59,609 nucleotides of DNA from Arthrobacter sp. zg-Y820 (GTDB lineage: Bacteria > Actinomycetota > Actinomycetes > Actinomycetales > Micrococcaceae): assembly GCF_030142155.1 (NCBI RefSeq), contig NZ_CP126248.1, positions 1-59,609 of the forward strand, in the 5' to 3' direction. The notes below the pieces were generated by a model. That model did not search any database. It was not told the origin of the DNA and was given only the letters and a program-made list of their open reading frames with translations. This document shows positions 34,033-42,976 of the stretch, piece by piece. Within the stretch, counting starts at the first letter, position 1. Each line of letters begins with the position of its first letter. The position numbers and the translations under genes are program-made.

Positions 34033-34794
34033 ATGTTTGATTTGTTGCGATTCACGGGCACAACTGTCGTCGTCACTGGCGCGGGGGCTGGCATCGGTGC
34101 CGCCGTTACGAAGCAATTGTCCGAACTGGGGGCTCACGTGATTGCCATCGATATGGATGGCGACTCCTTGAGGCAAGTCGCCGGCAACGTCGAAGGGAGC
34201 ACCGGAAAGATTACTGCTGTTGTAGGCGACATGCAGGACCTCGAGACGTTGAACCGCGTCGATGAGGCTGTTGCCGCTGCTCCCGCACCCCTCAAGTCTC
34301 TGGTGAATAACATCGGCGTGAATCGCCGGGCTTCCTTCTCCGAGGTCACGATGAAGGACTGGGATGCGATGGTATCGCTTAATCTGACTACATCAATTCG
34401 GCTCACGCAGCGCCTCCTCCCCCGCCTCTTGGAGGCGCCCAGGGGAGGTTCCGTCGTCAATGTGTCCTCGATCCATGGGCTCCGGGGTCAAGCAGATGCC
34501 ATGGGCTACGCCACCACTAAAGCCGGGCTCATCGGTTTTACCCGGCAGTTAGCCGTGGAGTTCCGTGAGGCGGGACTACGCGTGAACGTCGTGTGCCCCG
34601 CACTGACCATGACCGAACGGATCGTATCCCGCGGAGCCGGCGAGAAACAGGACTCGTTGCGGCGCCGTCATCTTTCGGGCCGATTCGCCCAACCCGGTGA
34701 AATCGCCAACGCCATCACGTTTTTAGCTTCCGATGCTGCCTCATATATCAGCGGCGTCACTCTACCCGTGGACGGCGGATTCACCGCGTCCTGA
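34033..34794 (+). CDS. SDR-family oxidoreductase
   Basis: 253 residues of the classical short-chain dehydrogenase family: TGAGAGIGAAV cofactor loop (TGxxxGxG), NNIGVN (NNAG equivalent), catalytic Ser in VVNVSSIHG and YATTKAGLIGF (YxxxK), with C-terminal ASYISGVTLPVDGGFTAS. Glucose-1-dehydrogenase/3-ketoacyl reductase-like. It is 47 bases before the phytanoyl-dioxygenase gene in the same direction, so the two probably act together on one substrate, which I cannot name. Confidence 0.88.
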   Translation: MFDLLRFTGTTVVVTGAGAGIGAAVTKQLSELGAHVIAIDMDGDSLRQVAGNVEGSTGKITAVVGDMQDLETLNRVDEAVAAAPAPLKSLVNNIGVNRRASFSEVTMKDWDAMVSLNLTTSIRLTQRLLPRLLEAPRGGSVVNVSSIHGLRGQADAMGYATTKAGLIGFTRQLAVEFREAGLRVNVVCPALTMTERIVSRGAGEKQDSLRRRHLSGRFAQPGEIANAITFLASDAASYISGVTLPVDGGFTAS

Positions 34795-34841
34795 CTAGCA
34801 ATACCGATCGAACGACCAACACTACAAATGAGGAGAGACAA

Positions 34842-35657
34842 ATGACCGTCACAACTGGAATTTCCCGGGATCAGGTCGACGCATTCACCCGCGATGGGTT
34901 CCTCTTCCCGTTCCGGGCCATGAGCACGGAGCAGGCAACCGAATTTCGGGCCAAGCTCGAGGCTTTTGAGGCAGAGTACGGTGATCGGGCCGGGGATATC
35001 CTGCGTTCGAAGGCCCATCTCGCGCTGACCTGGGTGCAAGACCTGATTCGTCTGGATCCCGTGCTTGACGTTATCGAGGGCATCTTGGGCCCGGATATCT
35101 ACGTTTGGGGTTCCTCTTTCTTCATTAAGGAGCCTCACAACCCGAAGTTCATTGCCTGGCATCAGGACGCTCCCTTCTCGGCAATCCCTCCCGGAGCTGA
35201 GTTCATCACCGCTTGGATTGCTTTGGCCCCCAGCACTCTTGGGAACGGTTGCCTCAAGGTAGTGAAGGGGACCCACACTGAAATGGCCGAGCATAAGTTC
35301 ACAAATGACGATTCGAACATGCTCTCGCAGGGGCAGGAGATCGCCGTCGAAGTGAACGAAGCAGACGCGACAGCGATCCAACTCGAGCCCGGGGAGTTCT
35401 CCCTGCATCACCAATTCATGTTCCACGGCTCGGGTCCGAGCACCAGCGACGAACGGCGCATTGGTCTGGCAGTCCGTTACATGCGTCCCTTCCCCCGCGT
35501 GGATAACCAAAAGCTGGCTGCCACCCTGGTACGGGGTGAAGACCGCCACGACACCTTCACAAACGAGCCGGTCCCCGTTTCGGATATGGCCCCGGACGCA
35601 GTCCAGTATCTCGAGGACCAGCTGAAGGCTCGCCACGGGGATCGCTACCGGAAGTAA
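34842..35657 (+). CDS. Phytanoyl-CoA dioxygenase-family Fe(II)/2OG oxygenase
   Basis: 271 residues. The HxD metal pair is in IAWHQDAPFSAIPPGAEF (about residues 104-121) and the distal His plus 2OG-binding Arg in HHQFMFHGSGPSTSDERRIG (about 189-208). AGGAGAGA precedes ATG. The family hydroxylates fatty acyl-CoAs, ectoine, mitomycin-type and aromatic precursors. It pairs with the upstream SDR gene. No clear terminator follows. Confidence 0.87.
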   Translation: MTVTTGISRDQVDAFTRDGFLFPFRAMSTEQATEFRAKLEAFEAEYGDRAGDILRSKAHLALTWVQDLIRLDPVLDVIEGILGPDIYVWGSSFFIKEPHNPKFIAWHQDAPFSAIPPGAEFITAWIALAPSTLGNGCLKVVKGTHTEMAEHKFTNDDSNMLSQGQEIAVEVNEADATAIQLEPGEFSLHHQFMFHGSGPSTSDERRIGLAVRYMRPFPRVDNQKLAATLVRGEDRHDTFTNEPVPVSDMAPDAVQYLEDQLKARHGDRYRK

Positions 35658-36525
35658 TCGCGGGTTTGCACCGCGGGTGAGTAATGATGGTGCCGTGAAA
35701 GCTGGCCGTCGTCACGGCGGTTGCCTGGAAGCCCGGGCAGGTGCCGACCGTCGCCTGTAACCATTTTCTTTCGGCCTCGGCTCTCATTTCTATCCCGTTG
35801 GGGCGTATTGCTGAACTCTTGGGAGCTGCAAGGGCCGCCGCACGCTGGTCGGCCCTTGCGGCCAAGAGTTTGTTCGGGGTCGGCGCTGTGCCCCAGTCAT
35901 GGTTCTTGGTACCTTCCTGCTATTGGGCACCGATCCTAATGCGCTGGCACAAGTCAATGGGGAATCGTTTTCTTGCCGCGGGCTCTCCCCACTCACGGCA
36001 AGGGCCCCGCACACGGCTGGAAGTCTTGGAATGGCGCCGTGCGAGACGCCTGGTCTAGTTCGCCGCCTGCTCCTTCCAAGCTTCTGTTAGTACTCGGGTT
36101 CTCTACGGCTTTTGGCTGTGCAACCGTGGCCTGATGACATGGTGGGTCAAATGCTCCGGGGAGGAATGGGCGTGAATCAGGAGTCCTTCTCGCGCTGGTA
36201 GGTCCAGGTAGCGTCGCCATCCGGGTGGATAAACGGTCTGCTGGCTGATCGTCACCTTGGACGCGGCATGTATCTGATTATCAGCAGCGTACTTTTGATC
36301 ACTGGGGAGTAACTCTCTCCACCGTCCAAGGGATTTGACGCTGCAACAAATAGGTAATGCTTCAAGGAAGCAGAGGCCCCAATGGTCGGTCCCTGGCAAG
36401 ATGCAGGGTGGGGCCCTGCTGCGCTTCACTTCGGCCGTTTCAGATTTCCCTGCCGTGCTGTTCGAGCTCGGGCAGCTCGTTCGAGAGTTCTTATAGCGAC
36501 GACGCTGGAGCTCCAGGTTGAGGCT
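35658..36525. other. Non-coding gap between catabolic blocks
   Basis: 868 bases with only short overlapping open frames on both strands, none with a family motif or good ribosome site. It separates the SDR/dioxygenase pair (plus) from the isomerase gene (minus), so transcription converges on it. No IS end or repeat was recognised. Confidence 0.5.
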
Positions 36526-37272
36526 TTAGATCCACCTCTCTAGTGCGGGCGCGGCTCCTCCCCCACAGCTGCGCACGTCATCGTGGCTGCGACCGGTCAG
36601 GTAGGCAGCGAGGCCGGCCAGCGGACCAACCACCACCTCTCTTGGGCCGGGTCCTTGGATCATCCATGAGCCCTTCTGATCGTTCGCTTTCAGAGACAAA
36701 GCCGGGCCGCCGCCTAGGGTGCTTCGCATGGCGGCTACATCTGCAACCAGTGTCCGGAGGAAGTCTTCCGGAAGGTCTGTAAAAGTGTGCCCTGTTCCTA
36801 AGTCAACGAGGTGGATGAGCAGTTCCCTGGCGCGTAGCCAGGGGATCGTCGCGGCAAGGATTGGTTGACCAACAGCGTTTCGAACCTCTGCTGACCATTG
36901 CTCGGGTGTCAGCTGTTCCATGGCTTGGCTAAGCTCGTCCGCCGAGCCGTCGTACCAGGCAATGAGCCGGCGGCTGGGTAGTGAAGCTGACTCAGCGATG
37001 TCTGCGTCGCGTTGTTCCATCGAGCTGTACATGGGAGTCGGTTCCCCTGTTCGTGCCCCGTGGAGCAGACGGCCGACGGCGTCGGCATTGGCGGCGAGGT
37101 GCCCGATGACTTGCTTCCGGTTCCAGCCTGGTAACCGGGACGGGGCGCTGAAGGCGCCCGGTCCCGCCTGCTCCAGGAGCGAAATGCTTTCACGGAACTC
37201 CCTTGTTCCGTACTGCATCCAGACATGGCTGTGGTCGATGGAAGCCGCTACCACCTCTGGTTGGCCGGTCAC
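36526..37272 (-). CDS. Mycothiol-dependent maleylpyruvate isomerase
   Basis: 248 residues, DinB-like MDMPI fold. The zinc triad spacing matches the known enzyme: His58 in QVIGHLAANADA, then Glu150 and His154 in RARELLIHLVDLG, with 92 residues between the first two. C-terminal SCP2-like MDMPI_C domain follows, ending GAAPALERWI. It converts maleylpyruvate, the product of gentisate dioxygenase, to fumarylpyruvate using mycothiol, which points to an actinobacterial host. Overlaps the upstream flavin oxidoreductase by 4 bp. Glutathione is not implied. Confidence 0.88.
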   Translation of the reverse strand: MTGQPEVVAASIDHSHVWMQYGTREFRESISLLEQAGPGAFSAPSRLPGWNRKQVIGHLAANADAVGRLLHGARTGEPTPMYSSMEQRDADIAESASLPSRRLIAWYDGSADELSQAMEQLTPEQWSAEVRNAVGQPILAATIPWLRARELLIHLVDLGTGHTFTDLPEDFLRTLVADVAAMRSTLGGGPALSLKANDQKGSWMIQGPGPREVVVGPLAGLAAYLTGRSHDDVRSCGGGAAPALERWI

Positions 37273-39239
37273 AGGCGAAGCGCCGTTCTGGCTCCGTCCA
37301 AGGTGGCATGGACGATCCTGCGTGGAGCAAGTGCATCTCCGATGCGGTAAAATTCGCCCTCAAGTTCAGGGAAATGGACGGTTTCCTGAGCAGCTGCGAA
37401 GACCACGGCGTCGACTGAAATCTGCTCGCTGTGGCGAGAGAAGGTGTTCAAGAGCTCCAGCCGGTCCTTCGGTGCGACCAGTTCGGTGTTCGCCATCATG
37501 GTCACGCCCTTTTGGAGGAGACGTTCAGTCAGGAGGTGGAGAATGGATGGCTCCACGCCTTGACCAATGACGAAGCATTCCGAGACCAGCGTGACCGTCT
37601 TGCCGGCGTCCACAAGGAACTCCGCTGCGGCCATGGGTGCGACGTGGTCGTTGAGACCACCAACGACAAGCACGGAATCCCCGATATCCTCCAGATCAGC
37701 ATCAAGGATGTCGAGCGCTGTCATCGTCCTGGTTTCTACCAGGCCCGGGAGGTCTGGCACCGCCGGAAGAGCACCGGTGGCCGCGACCACAGCGTCAGCA
37801 TCCAGAGAAGACACCAAGCTGGGTGTGGCGTCCACACCCAGTCGCACGTCCACCCCAGCATCTCTGATTTCCTGTTCCAGGCGCTCGATGAGCGAGAGCA
37901 TTTCCTTTCGACTAGGATCCCGTGCGAGGCGGCGCACCTTGCCTCCTAGCTGGTCACTCCTCTCCAACAGTGTGACCCGATGACCCCGCTGGACCGCGGT
38001 TCGGGCGCACATCATGCCCGCCGGTCCGCCGCCGATGATGACGACGTGCTTTGAGGTCGAGGTGGTGGGTACGGCCAGTTCGTCTTCGCGACCGGCCCAT
38101 GGATTGACCGGGCATGCGGAGACCCGGTCTGAGAAGTGGCACTCGTTGACGCCAATGCACTTTCGGATGCTGTGCGCTTCGCCCCGTTGAGCTTTATGCA
38201 GGAACTCTGGATCGGCAATGAGTGCCCTGGTGATGCCGATCATGTCGGCCATGCCCTCTGTGAGAGCGCCTTCCATAAGTTCGGGGGCATTCATGCGGCC
38301 GGTGAGAATGATCGGAACGGTTGCCACAGCCTTGATTTGCTTGGCCTGTTCGGCGTTGAACCCTGGCTCGAGGTAGGAGGACGCGACGTAGGGAAGGCCG
38401 ACACCGTTCTCGAGGGCTCCAATGGTTCCGGCGGTGACGTTGACGTAAGCCAGGTGCTGCTGGACGGCCTGAACGATGGCGACGATGTCTCCGGTCGAGA
38501 GTCCGTCCTGGCGTGCCTGGCGGCCGCTGATCCGCAGACCGATGGGGAATTCCTCACCGCAGCACCGCTGGATCGCTTCGATGATCTCGTCAAGAAAGCG
38601 TCGACGGTTCTCCAGAGATCCCCCGTACTGATCGGAGCGCACATTGGTGGAGGGCGAAAGGAATTGCTCCACGAGATATCCATGGGTGGCGTGAATCTCC
38701 ACTCCATCGAACCCTGCGCGCTGAACCCGTGCTGCGGCCCGGCCGAAAAGGCGAATGACACGTCCCACCTCGTCTGTGGTCAGCTCCCTGGGCTGGGTGC
38801 GGACGTGCGGATCCTGCTTGCCGCTCGGAGACACCATGACCTGGAACGTCTCCGGCAGGCGGATCGCCCCTCGGTTCGCCACCTGCCCAAAAACCACTGC
38901 CCCCGCGTCATGCGCAATCTTCGCCCGTGCCCTGAGTTTCGGAAGGAGCAGCCGATCATAGAAGGCTTCCCCTTCTGCGGTCTCCGGGTCCGGGCCGGCG
39001 TCGAGGTCATCAACCCCGACATGGTCGAGCCAGCCCGTGGAAACAAAGTATGGGGTCGAAATGGCCTCGGAGAGGACTGGGATTCCCACCAATCCCACCC
39101 CTCCCTGAACCCGCTTTTCCAGGTACTTGAGATAGCGTTGCTCGCTCATCTTGGGGTTGTGCGTGGTCAACATGAGGCGGTTGCGGACTGTCAGCCCACC
39201 GATGGAGATGGGTGAGAAAAGCTTTTGGAACTCGCTCAT
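37269..39239 (-). CDS. Old-yellow-enzyme/dienoyl-CoA reductase-like flavoprotein
   Basis: 656 residues. An N-terminal FMN TIM barrel (FSPISIGGLTVRNRLMLTTH; HATHGYLVEQFLSPSTNVRS; ENRRRFLDEI) is followed by a Cys block CIGVNECHFSDRVSACPVNP and a C-terminal FAD/NAD(P) half (VVIIGGGPAGMMCARTAVQRG; SVLVVGGLND). The Cys block lacks the usual CxxC pair: positions read C-x5-C-x8-C, so the iron-sulfur ligation may be altered. The family covers 2,4-dienoyl-CoA reductase, NADH:flavin oxidoreductase and demethylases. Its reaction in this aromatic cluster is not clear. Confidence 0.82.
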   Translation of the reverse strand: MSEFQKLFSPISIGGLTVRNRLMLTTHNPKMSEQRYLKYLEKRVQGGVGLVGIPVLSEAISTPYFVSTGWLDHVGVDDLDAGPDPETAEGEAFYDRLLLPKLRARAKIAHDAGAVVFGQVANRGAIRLPETFQVMVSPSGKQDPHVRTQPRELTTDEVGRVIRLFGRAAARVQRAGFDGVEIHATHGYLVEQFLSPSTNVRSDQYGGSLENRRRFLDEIIEAIQRCCGEEFPIGLRISGRQARQDGLSTGDIVAIVQAVQQHLAYVNVTAGTIGALENGVGLPYVASSYLEPGFNAEQAKQIKAVATVPIILTGRMNAPELMEGALTEGMADMIGITRALIADPEFLHKAQRGEAHSIRKCIGVNECHFSDRVSACPVNPWAGREDELAVPTTSTSKHVVIIGGGPAGMMCARTAVQRGHRVTLLERSDQLGGKVRRLARDPSRKEMLSLIERLEQEIRDAGVDVRLGVDATPSLVSSLDADAVVAATGALPAVPDLPGLVETRTMTALDILDADLEDIGDSVLVVGGLNDHVAPMAAAEFLVDAGKTVTLVSECFVIGQGVEPSILHLLTERLLQKGVTMMANTELVAPKDRLELLNTFSRHSEQISVDAVVFAAAQETVHFPELEGEFYRIGDALAPRRIVHATLDGARTALRL

Positions 39240-39415
39240 GGCTCGACCTTTTCTTTGATTTCTTCCGTTGGATTGGACGTTGAGAACGGGATGACTGCTT
39301 GCACCTTGGGGCAGTGGGGGCAGTGCTCACAGCCCGTCGCCGCCCCGCAGGCTATGCCCTCACTTGACTCGAAAGGCCGCCCTGTGAGGTCCCGCAGCTG
39401 CTGAATGAACGCCAT
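39236..39415 (-). CDS. Small Cys-rich protein
   Basis: 59 residues from ATG 39415 (the frame is open to 39439). It holds CGAATGCEHCPHCPKV (about residues 23-38), four clustered Cys plus a His that may bind zinc or iron. Overlaps the upstream decarboxylase-like gene region and the downstream flavoprotein by 4 bp, so it is translated within the operon. The family is not recognised; an electron-carrier or accessory role with the flavoprotein is a guess. Confidence 0.6.
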   Translation of the reverse strand: MAFIQQLRDLTGRPFESSEGIACGAATGCEHCPHCPKVQAVIPFSTSNPTEEIKEKVEP

Positions 39416-39435
39416 CGCATCCTCTTTTCGGTGAG

Positions 39436-40419
39436 TCAAATAATGAACGCTTCTTGGGTTTCTGGTGCAAAAATATCCGATGGGGTCAGGGGCTCATCGA
39501 TGAGCCGCTGCTCATACATGTAGCCCAGGAAAGTCTCTAGACATGCGTGGTTCTCCTTGATGCCATAGGGCCAGTGGTCTGTACCCATGAGACGGCGGAC
39601 ATGCTCGGCTTGCTGGTACCCCCAGGGCAGGAGATTCGACAGTGCAACGACCTCGGGCAATGATTCCATTGCCAAACTCTTAGCTTCTGCGAATGCCTCC
39701 ATGAGGGCTCTGGCGAGCCACCGCTTCCGCTCGTAGACGTCCGTGCGGATGACGACGGTATGCATGATCGGAAAGATTCCGGTGCGGCTGAAGTAGTCCG
39801 CTTCAACGGTCATTGGGTCTGCCCACAGCCGCCTGATGTTGACTCCCTCTTCGCCGAAGCCGCTGGGCGTTCGTGCTGTGTACAACGCGTCGATCTCACC
39901 GCTCTCGAGCATGGCGGATAGCGTCGCGTCTTCCCCGATTGGGCTGATTTCCACCCCCGGAACTTCGATGCGGAGTTTCTCAATCCGTCCCGGGGCCAAC
40001 AACCCGCCTGTTCTATAGCGCACGGAGTTGGCAGGGAGGTCGTGATGCTCTTGGAGGATGCCGCGAATCCATACCGCCGCGGTCATTTGATATTCAGGGA
40101 TGCCGACCGTTCCGTCCCTGAGCTCAGCCGGTGTGTTGTAGTGGCTGTCTGCCCTGACGTAGACGCCGTGATGCCGGAATGTCCTGGAGGGAAAGACCGG
40201 GATCGCAGTGAAGGGTTTGCCCCGGCGAACGCTAAGGGCGTACGACGACAGTGACATCTCTGCCACGTCGAACTCTGCGTGCCTTGCCATTCGATAGAAA
40301 ATCTCTTCAGCTCCGAGGGGCAGGTAGTTCAGGTTGACCCCTTGCACAGTGACCCTGCCATCGGCCAGGGCGGCGGTCCTGTCGTACGGCCCGCAGGCCA
40401 GTGTGATGCTCTCGTTCAC
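39436..40419 (-). CDS. 4,5-Dihydroxyphthalate decarboxylase-like protein
   Basis: 327 residues of the periplasmic-binding-like type II fold used by 4,5-dihydroxyphthalate decarboxylase (Pht5). Visible blocks: VNLNYLPLGAEEIFYRMARH, FDVAEMSLSSYALSVRRGKP, FRHHGVYVR, VPGVEISPIG and a FPIMHTVVIR strand. No signal peptide, so it acts in the cytosol. Homologues decarboxylate dihydroxyphthalate to protocatechuate; beside a gentisate pathway it may instead decarboxylate an isophthalate-like or related hydroxy-acid. Lies 20 bases after the monooxygenase gene. Confidence 0.8.
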   Translation of the reverse strand: MNESITLACGPYDRTAALADGRVTVQGVNLNYLPLGAEEIFYRMARHAEFDVAEMSLSSYALSVRRGKPFTAIPVFPSRTFRHHGVYVRADSHYNTPAELRDGTVGIPEYQMTAAVWIRGILQEHHDLPANSVRYRTGGLLAPGRIEKLRIEVPGVEISPIGEDATLSAMLESGEIDALYTARTPSGFGEEGVNIRRLWADPMTVEADYFSRTGIFPIMHTVVIRTDVYERKRWLARALMEAFAEAKSLAMESLPEVVALSNLLPWGYQQAEHVRRLMGTDHWPYGIKENHACLETFLGYMYEQRLIDEPLTPSDIFAPETQEAFII

Positions 40420-40439
40420 AATGTTTCCTCCACTGTCCC

Positions 40440-41702
40440 TCAGGCGCTCAGGGTGACTGGGCTAGGATTGGCCTGCCGCAAGGGTGCATACAGGCGGTCG
40501 AGTACATCAGCAGGCGGAAGCGGCGGCGGAACGCTGCCGTCTCCGTAGAGCCATTCGGCCAGATCGAAGTTGTCGTGGGGAAGCTTCTTGAAGAAGGAGT
40601 TTCGAAGGATGGCTCCGACCCCTCCCAAGTGGGCCATTTCTCCGAAGAATCGAGTATTCATTTGGACGGCTGCTGCGCGCGGATACCGCTCCTTTTCGTA
40701 CTTTTGGAGCGCTCCAGTGATGTTCCCAGGCTGATCAGCCAGCGCATCGGCCAACGCGACCGCATCTTCCATCGCTTGGCCGGCGCCTTGTGCTAGATAT
40801 TGGCGCATGGGGTGCGCGGCGTCGCCGAGCAACGTGACACGACCATTCGTCCACCCTGCCATCGGCTTGCGATCGAACTGCACTCCCTTCTGGCTAAGAT
40901 CCAGGGTCTGGAGAGAATCACGGACGTGAGCGCAGGCTCCACTGAAGCGGTCCAGCAGTTCCTCACGGGTTCCCCACGTCTCGCTACCAGGGGCACCTTC
41001 TGTGCTGCGGAACGACACGACACGGTTGACCATCTCGCCGCCGGCCATGGGGTACTGCATCATGTGCATCTCATCACCCGTGTAGAGCGTCACCGCATCT
41101 TCAATCCCCTTTGGACGTGGCCCCGGCCCTCGGTAGATAACGTATTCGGACATCAGCGGTTCGGAGTCGTCGAGTACATGCCTGCGGACGACGGATCGAA
41201 GGCCGTCTGCTCCGATCAGCACGTCTGCGGTGTACGTGCGTCCGTCAAGACTGGAAACGGTCACGCTGTTTTCGTCCTGCCACAAATTTACGATCTCAGT
41301 CCCCGGGATGGTCTCGACCCTTCCGGTGGAACTTGCTGCATCCATCAGGGCGGTGAGGAGGTCGTGACGGTGCATCACGGCATATGGGGCACCGTAGCGC
41401 TTGCTGAGCGTCTCACCAAATGTGGCATGGTACAGCTCGTTGCCGGAATGAATATCCAGGATGGCAAACCGACGCGGTAGGACGGCTCGCTGCAGGACTG
41501 AATCCAGCACCCCGAGGTCCTTGAGCACGCGTGCGGCGTTCGGGCCCACCTGAAGCCCGGCACCTATTTCCTTGAATGCAGGTGCTCGTTCAAGTAGTTG
41601 GACCTGGAGGCCACGCTGTGCCAGTGCAAGCGCTGCTGTGAAGCCTCCGATACCGCCGCCTACGACCACAGCCTGCGGAAGGTCCTGATTTGTTGCCTTC
41701 AT
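40440..41702 (-). CDS. FAD-dependent 3-hydroxybenzoate 6-hydroxylase-like monooxygenase
   Basis: 420 residues, class A flavoprotein hydroxylase. GGGIGGFTAALALAQRGLQV (Rossmann GxGxxG), LIGADGLRSVVR (DG motif) and GDAAHPMRQYLAQGAGQAME (GD motif) are intact. These enzymes convert 3-hydroxybenzoate to gentisate with NADH and oxygen. The gentisate dioxygenase gene lies 49 bases upstream in the same direction, supporting this reaction; salicylate 5-hydroxylation is another route to gentisate but uses a different enzyme type. Confidence 0.85.
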   Translation of the reverse strand: MKATNQDLPQAVVVGGGIGGFTAALALAQRGLQVQLLERAPAFKEIGAGLQVGPNAARVLKDLGVLDSVLQRAVLPRRFAILDIHSGNELYHATFGETLSKRYGAPYAVMHRHDLLTALMDAASSTGRVETIPGTEIVNLWQDENSVTVSSLDGRTYTADVLIGADGLRSVVRRHVLDDSEPLMSEYVIYRGPGPRPKGIEDAVTLYTGDEMHMMQYPMAGGEMVNRVVSFRSTEGAPGSETWGTREELLDRFSGACAHVRDSLQTLDLSQKGVQFDRKPMAGWTNGRVTLLGDAAHPMRQYLAQGAGQAMEDAVALADALADQPGNITGALQKYEKERYPRAAAVQMNTRFFGEMAHLGGVGAILRNSFFKKLPHDNFDLAEWLYGDGSVPPPLPPADVLDRLYAPLRQANPSPVTLSA

Positions 41703-41751
41703 CTCGTGACTCCATTCCTAGTGGTCTTGCTTTGGTTGTTGACCGGCTTCT

Positions 41752-42795
41752 TCATCGAATCTCTTCGCGGTACAGGCCAAACGGCTCCAGCATCGGTCTG
41801 TCGCTCATTGAGAAGAGTGTGACGTCTTCACTGCTCGTTGCGTGGTGCTCATACCAAGCCCACGAGGGGACGACGAAGAAGTCCTTGTCGGACCAGTCGA
41901 AGCGCGTACCGTTGATAATCGAGTACCCCTCCCCCTGGGTTACGCAGAACACCGAGCTGGAAGTGTGGCGGCGCTGCTGACTCGAGCGTCCGGACGGAAG
42001 AAGCGACATGCTGCAGGCGACCGTTGCAAGGACGGATTCACCCGTGAGGGGGTTGATGAAGTCTATCGACACGCCATGTTCTGGATCTCCCTTGACGGTG
42101 CGCAGTCTCTCCAGGCTCGCCAACGTTGCGGAGTAGGGGTACTTTGTGAGCGGCGAGTGCTGAGTGCTTGCAGGTTCGTCGCTGGGGATCATGCCCGCTC
42201 CAAACCTGCGCTGGCTGGCGTCTTCTGGCACGGTGAGGGGCTGCAGCTGCTTGTCAGCCAACTCTTCATAGAACTGTGCGTTCATACCCCGGACAAACGG
42301 CACGTCGAGCCCGTCAAGCCACACCATGGGCTCATGCCCAGTATTGCGGTGATCGTGCCAGGTCCAGCCCGGTGTCAGCACCAGATCCCCTGGCTCCATT
42401 TTGACCGCCTCCCCATCAACCGTGGTGTACCCAACGCCGGAGAGCATGAGGCGAATCGCCGCGGGCGTATGCCTATGCGCCGGCGCGGTCTCGCCCGGCA
42501 GCACCATCTGGTAACCCGCCACCATGCTCTGAGTGGTGCCCCACATACGGGCGGGATTCACCGCGTTGAGCGCCCGCCGGTCAGACTCCCCACCCAGCTG
42601 CACTGCGGCCGCTTCATCGAGCAGGGACATGGTCTCGTCATAGCGCCACAGGCATGCAACCTCGGCAGGTTCCGGCTCGGGCGCGTCGGTCCCGGGGACG
42701 CGCCACAGTGGCACCAGGTTTGCGTCCTTGACGCGAGCGTAGAAGGACTCGTCCAACGCACTGGTGACTTCGGGCTTATCTATGGAAACTGACAT
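41752..42795 (-). CDS. Gentisate 1,2-dioxygenase
   Basis: 347 residues, bicupin. Cupin 1 holds GETAPAHRHTPAAIRLMLSG (HxH metal ligands) and WTWHDHRNTG; cupin 2 spans the C-terminal VFCVTQGEGYSIINGTRF and WAWYEHHATS. It opens the gentisate ring to maleylpyruvate using Fe(II). First gene of the minus-strand aromatic operon, divergent from an IclR regulator. The length matches the family. Confidence 0.9.
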   Translation of the reverse strand: MSVSIDKPEVTSALDESFYARVKDANLVPLWRVPGTDAPEPEPAEVACLWRYDETMSLLDEAAAVQLGGESDRRALNAVNPARMWGTTQSMVAGYQMVLPGETAPAHRHTPAAIRLMLSGVGYTTVDGEAVKMEPGDLVLTPGWTWHDHRNTGHEPMVWLDGLDVPFVRGMNAQFYEELADKQLQPLTVPEDASQRRFGAGMIPSDEPASTQHSPLTKYPYSATLASLERLRTVKGDPEHGVSIDFINPLTGESVLATVACSMSLLPSGRSSQQRRHTSSSVFCVTQGEGYSIINGTRFDWSDKDFFVVPSWAWYEHHATSSEDVTLFSMSDRPMLEPFGLYREEIR

Positions 42796-42976
42796 GTCAT
42801 CCTCGCTTTCTGGTTACTCCCCTCAGGAATGGACCTACGGGAGTCAAGGTTTTTTTGAAGCTAGCTCGAATGCGGGCCGCTGCTAAAATACGCTAGGTTG
42901 ATTCCACAGAACGATCCAGAAGATTCCATCCTCGAGAATCTCCCGACGGTTCCCACCAACGAAAGTCCGGTCTGTC
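42796..42976. promoter_or_regulatory. Divergent regulatory region, gentisate operon versus iclR
   Basis: Contains TAAAAT (42884-42889), a -10 candidate for the plus-strand iclR gene, and a set of direct repeats GATTCCA (42900-42906), GATCCA (42913-42918) and GATTCCA (42922-42928) that could be the IclR operator. No convincing -35 was found. Confidence 0.35.
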
